A stretch of 64,000 bases of DNA from Actinomycetes bacterium (GTDB taxonomy: Bacteria; Actinomycetota; Actinomycetes; Propionibacteriales; Nocardioidaceae). Below the pieces are notes generated by a model, which saw only the letters and a list, made by a program, of their open reading frames with translations, was not told where the DNA came from and made no database searches. Where the stretch lies: the NCBI GenBank assembly GCA_023460975.1, contig JAEWOG010000023.1, positions 1 to 64,000 of the forward strand, given 5' to 3'. Below are positions 61,033 through 64,000 of the stretch, one piece after another; position 1 is the first letter of the stretch, and the number at the start of each line of letters is the position of its first letter. The position numbers and the translations under genes are program-made.

Positions 61033-62204
61033 GAGGCTGCCACCGTGAATCCCAAGTCTCTAGAGTACTGCTGTGGCATGAACAAGCCCTCTCCGGAGGG
61101 ATTGGCCGCCGTGATCCAGCCTAGGGCTTGGTTGCCTGTGAAGACGGGACCACCGCTGTCGCCTTGTGCGGCAATCGGGTACACCGACCCATATCGCACG
61201 AACGTGCTCGACCCGTCATAGTGGTAGCCCACTTCGCGTATGAAGCCGCACTGGTAGCCGCTAGTTCTTCCCATGATGCACAGGGACTGTCCAACCATCA
61301 TCTCGCCCACAGTTCGGCGCCCAGTGATGGGAATGGCCCCGGTGCCACAACAGGCCACGGCGTTGTTGAGCGTGACGCTGGTGTTCGGAGAGTAAAAGCG
61401 CACGTCGTAAGCACCAGAGTTAAGACCTGCGCCGCCCGTGTACGTGCCACCCCCGCCATAGAGAATCCCCTGCACTGCGCAATGGGCCGCAGTTGACATT
61501 CCGCGTGCTCCCGACGAAATCATCTTCACGATGAACCCGCCCGTGCATGTGCCCCAGGGCTTTCCGCCTGCGACCGCGTCCTCGAAGACCTCCCCTTGGG
61601 TCCAGTTGATCTGTACCGCCCCCATGTTCTCGGGAAGGCCCTCTGGCCGCATTGGCTCTGCTTGCGTCACTGTGACGGTCCCAGACTTGAGGTCCGCGGA
61701 AACGTCTGCATTTGGGCCAGCGAGCTCAGAAGCCTTCAGCTTGGCTTGCTCGATTTGCTCCTTGTCTGCGTGAACCGTCTGGACCCTGATCTGGTCGTGA
61801 CTTACGCCAGTGCCCAGAAGGGTCGTGACGGCGGATTCAGGGATTGACTCCGCAGTTGTCAAGTAGTCGACGACGAGTTCCTTGCCGGGGGGTGCTTCGA
61901 GTGCGACGAAGTTCGGGTCTGTGGACGCGAGCGAAGCTTGCGATTCCCCTAGTTTGACCAGGGTCTGCACCCACTGCTCTGCCACGCTTGGCGGAATCCC
62001 GAAAGAGTCGCGCAGCAATTCAGCCTCAGCGCTGACGCCACGGGACTCCTCGGTTTGGTCTGAGGTGAATGCTGCGGAGTGAGTGAGGGTGGCCTCATTC
62101 TGGGCTTGAGCCATTGGAATCGTTCCGGCGCCGACTGACATGGCCAATAGGCCGATGGTCCCTACCGTGATGAAGATTCTGGTGCGACGAAGTCTACGGA
62201 TCAT
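61029..62204 (-). CDS. secreted chymotrypsin-like (S1) serine protease with pro-region
   Basis: A 391-residue exported protease. A signal peptide spans about 1-34 (IFITVGTIGLLAMSVGAG...AQA), then a pro-region of about 160 residues. The catalytic triad is His241 (MSTAAHC), Asp267 (GAYDVRFY) and Ser350 (AAQGDSGGPV). Cysteines form likely pairs (CTGGF...AAHC, CCGTG, CIMGRTSGYQC). The fold is like actinomycete alpha-lytic/S1 proteases, but the pro-region is not one I can name. I chose ATG 62204 with GGGAGA upstream; the frame's earlier GTG/ATG would lengthen the n-region. Lower GC and flanking insertion sequences suggest transfer. Confidence 0.85.
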   Translation of the reverse strand: MIRRLRRTRIFITVGTIGLLAMSVGAGTIPMAQAQNEATLTHSAAFTSDQTEESRGVSAEAELLRDSFGIPPSVAEQWVQTLVKLGESQASLASTDPNFVALEAPPGKELVVDYLTTAESIPESAVTTLLGTGVSHDQIRVQTVHADKEQIEQAKLKASELAGPNADVSADLKSGTVTVTQAEPMRPEGLPENMGAVQINWTQGEVFEDAVAGGKPWGTCTGGFIVKMISSGARGMSTAAHCAVQGILYGGGGTYTGGAGLNSGAYDVRFYSPNTSVTLNNAVACCGTGAIPITGRRTVGEMMVGQSLCIMGRTSGYQCGFIREVGYHYDGSSTFVRYGSVYPIAAQGDSGGPVFTGNQALGWITAANPSGEGLFMPQQYSRDLGFTVAAS

Positions 62205-62424
62205 CGATTCTCCCCCGAGAGAGTTGATGAGATCGTGTCTCCAAGGCACAGCGCGTGTCAAGAGCTGTCATCTTGCTGTCTACTTCGCTTCCACGGGCGC
62301 GATCATCCCGCCGTAAGAGTCCCTGGGAGTGGTGGGGTTTGAGGGACCAGCGGCGGGGCGTCAGCACGTAGGCGGCCATCGGCGGGATCTTCGGTGTGAA
62401 CGGCGAAATCCACGCACTGAAAGA
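62205..62424. other. upstream region of the protease gene, no gene seen
   Basis: 220 bases between the protease start and the left end of the ISL3 element. It must contain the protease promoter on the minus strand, but I cannot point to clear boxes. A short open frame on the minus strand here matches nothing I recognise. Confidence 0.5.
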
Positions 62425-63903
62425 GGCTCTTCGTACCTGCGGTGGGGCTGTGAGGGACACCGCGTGAGTGCCTGACCCCGGAACGGGGTCGAGACCTTCC
62501 AAGATCGGGAGCGACAAGCTACCCAGCCGGAAGGCCCCGACGATGTCCGAGCCTACGGCGTGCGACCGCGCACGCTCATGTCCAGACCCGATGTACTGCG
62601 AACGGTGCGACGTCCTCGTCGGGCTCGAGGGGTTCCACGTCCTCGAGGTCGACCGGCAGCCGCGTCACCTCCAGGTCGTCATCGAGTCCGAACCGCCGAC
62701 GGCGGGATGCCGGTCCTGCGGGGTGATCGCGCACAGCCGCGGCCGTCGCGACGTGACTCTGATCGACGTGCCCTGCTTCGGGCGCTCGGTCCGGTTGGTG
62801 TGGCGCAAGCGGACCTGGCGCTGCGGGGAGCCCAGATGCACGACCGGGTCGTGGACCGAACAACACGAGGACCTCGCCCGCCCACGGGCCCTGCTCACCA
62901 CCCGTGCGTGCTGGTGGGCGATCAGCCAGATCCGCCGCGAACACGCATCTGTGGCCGGCGTCGCCCGTCAACTCGGCACGACCTGGAAGACGGTGTGGAC
63001 CTCGATCCAGCCGCTGCTGAAGGCGATGGCCGACGACGAGACCCGGTTCGCTGGCGTCACCAGTTTGGGGGTCGACGAGCACATCTGGCACCACGTCTCG
63101 ACCAAGCCCATCGAGGCCGGCGGGCGTGGGCCCAAGGAACTGACCGGGATGGTCGATCTGACCCGTGACCAGCAAGGACGCGTCCGAGCACGCCTGCTCG
63201 ACCTCGTCCCGGGACGTTCGGGGAAGGTGTACGCCGACTGGCTCACCGCCCGGGGCACGCGGTTCCGTGGCGGTGTTCAAATCGCCGCACTGGACCCGTT
63301 CCAGGGCTACAAGTCCGCGATCGATGACCACCTCGAAGACGCCGTCGCAGTGCTTGATGCGTTCCACGTCGTGAAGCTCGGCACCGCCGCGGTCGATGAG
63401 TGCCGCCGCCGGGTCCAGCAAGAGACCGTGGGGCGCCGTGGCCGAAAGGGCGACCCGCTCTACGGCATCCAGAACATCCTCCGCGCCGGGCAGGAGAAAC
63501 TCAGCGACAGGCAACGAGCCAGGATCGCCACCGCGATCGCCGCCAATGAGGCCCACCTGCAGGCCTGGCTCGCCTGGTCGTGCGCCCAGCAGCTCCGGTC
63601 GGCCTACCGCCACCCCAATCCCGTCGAGGGACGCAAGATCGCCGTCAAGGTCGTCGACACGTTCGTGACCTGCCCGGTCCCCGAAGTCGCGCGGCTGGGA
63701 AGGACTCTCAAGAAGTGGCGCACCGCGTTCCTGGCCTACTTCGACACCAGCCGATCCAGCAACGGCGGCACCGAAGCCGTGAACGGGCTGATCGAGCTCC
63801 ACCGCCGCGTCGCCCGCGGCTTCCGCAACTACGACAACTACCGCCTACGCATGCTCCTCATCGCACGCGGACTCACCCACCCCCACCTCAAGTAAGAAGA
63901 GCC
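62425..63903 (+). mobile_element. ISL3-family insertion sequence
   Basis: About 1.48 kb bounded by imperfect terminal inverted repeats: GGCTCTTCGTACCTGCGGTG from 62425, and GGCTCTTCTTACTTGAGGTG on the minus strand from 63903. GGCTCTT is the usual ISL3 end. Inside is one intact transposase. The 8 bases outside each end (CTGAAAGA and CCTTCATC) do not match, so the expected 8-bp target duplication is absent. Confidence 0.88.
62543..63895 (+). CDS. ISL3-family transposase
   Basis: A 450-residue transposase, full length. The zinc-ribbon start has CERCDVLVG, then CRSCGVIAHSRGRR and CGEPRCTTGSW. A helix-turn-helix lies at VAGVARQLGTTWKTVW. The DDE core comprises Asp in SLGVDEHIWHH, Asp in AALDPFQGYKSAI with LDAFHVVKL, and Glu in SSNGGTEAVNGLIELHRRVARGFRNY (positions ~63754-63837). 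The end is RLRMLLIARGLTH. ATG 62543 (MSEPTACD) fits the family start. Confidence 0.94.
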   Translation: MSEPTACDRARSCPDPMYCERCDVLVGLEGFHVLEVDRQPRHLQVVIESEPPTAGCRSCGVIAHSRGRRDVTLIDVPCFGRSVRLVWRKRTWRCGEPRCTTGSWTEQHEDLARPRALLTTRACWWAISQIRREHASVAGVARQLGTTWKTVWTSIQPLLKAMADDETRFAGVTSLGVDEHIWHHVSTKPIEAGGRGPKELTGMVDLTRDQQGRVRARLLDLVPGRSGKVYADWLTARGTRFRGGVQIAALDPFQGYKSAIDDHLEDAVAVLDAFHVVKLGTAAVDECRRRVQQETVGRRGRKGDPLYGIQNILRAGQEKLSDRQRARIATAIAANEAHLQAWLAWSCAQQLRSAYRHPNPVEGRKIAVKVVDTFVTCPVPEVARLGRTLKKWRTAFLAYFDTSRSSNGGTEAVNGLIELHRRVARGFRNYDNYRLRMLLIARGLTHPHLK

Positions 63904-64000
63904 CCTTCATCAACTGGCGTGCCTTGGCGCGGTCGGGTTCGCGGTAGGCGCCGATCATCCGTTGGTAGATCCCCCAGGTCGCCTCGACCTCAACGTGGGC
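63904..64000 (-). pseudogene. fragment of another ISL3-like transposase, running off the window
   Basis: Read leftwards from the window edge, the frame gives HVEVEATWGIYQRMIGAYRE and PDRAKARQLMK before it meets the end of the ISL3 element. It aligns by pattern with the segment AWLAWSCAQQLRSAYRHP of the intact transposase but is clearly a different subgroup. The reading frame then continues into the IS end, so the C-terminus is lost. Confidence 0.6.

Overview
The window is high-GC DNA from an actinomycete. Supporting signs are leaderless GTG/ATG starts, a DtxR/IdeR-type iron box, actinobacterial families such as DUF3099, DUF5709 and DUF445, and two arrays of the TTGGTCGAGCnTGTCGAGACC repeat that is common in Nocardioidaceae and related lineages. 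My best guess is Nocardioides or a close relative in Propionibacteriales. This is inference from style; no identity search was possible.

Layout. 1-1080: the tail of a 5S rRNA (end of an rRNA operon), a terminator and an enoyl-CoA hydratase gene. 1128-9514: an iron-siderophore locus built around one iron box at 3059-3077. A siderophore-interacting flavoprotein and a lipoprotein binding protein read left; two FecCD permeases, a FepC-type ATPase and a heterodimeric exporter-fold ABC pair read right. The ATPase domains of that pair are degenerate in complementary ways. 9499-15714: a carboxyltransferase, an LLM flavoprotein, a DUF1801 protein, a repeat array, a MocR regulator whose start codon overlaps that of a DMT transporter, and a DUF3099 protein. 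15869-20254: cstA-ybdD, acyl-CoA thioesterase II, small hypothetical genes and two copies of a hairpin repeat. 20262-24396: a fatty-acid degradation operon (ligase, SDR, acyl-CoA dehydrogenase) opposite its TetR regulator. 24506-35122: a hotdog thioesterase, a second repeat array, a 5'-3' exonuclease, a large secreted Ig-like/beta-propeller protein, and a two-component system followed by a MacB-like ABC transporter.

35221-42515: DUF1059, a guanidine exporter gene under a guanidine-III riboswitch, MarR, a 92-bp palindrome, an MFS exporter, a sulfotransferase, an SNF2 helicase and small actinobacterial genes. 42522-49712: a tightly overlapping operon (acyl-CoA dehydrogenase, SDR, APH-like kinase, histidine phosphatase) resembling the ACAD10/11 pathway for 4-hydroxyacyl-CoAs, with a divergent TetR; then a secreted HEXXH protease and a cytidylyltransferase-like gene. 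49749-57756: DUF445, an S4 protein, and a sulfoglycoside locus (MFS transporter, sulfatase, formylglycine-generating enzyme, GH1 glucosidase), then FKBP and CBS-domain genes.

57863-64000: an insertion-sequence zone. An IS256 fragment and an IS1634 fragment abut the two ends of one IS3 element; an ISL3 element lies beside a fragment of another ISL3-type transposase. Between the IS3 and ISL3 elements sits a lower-GC pair, a secreted S1 protease and a lipoprotein, that looks like imported cargo.
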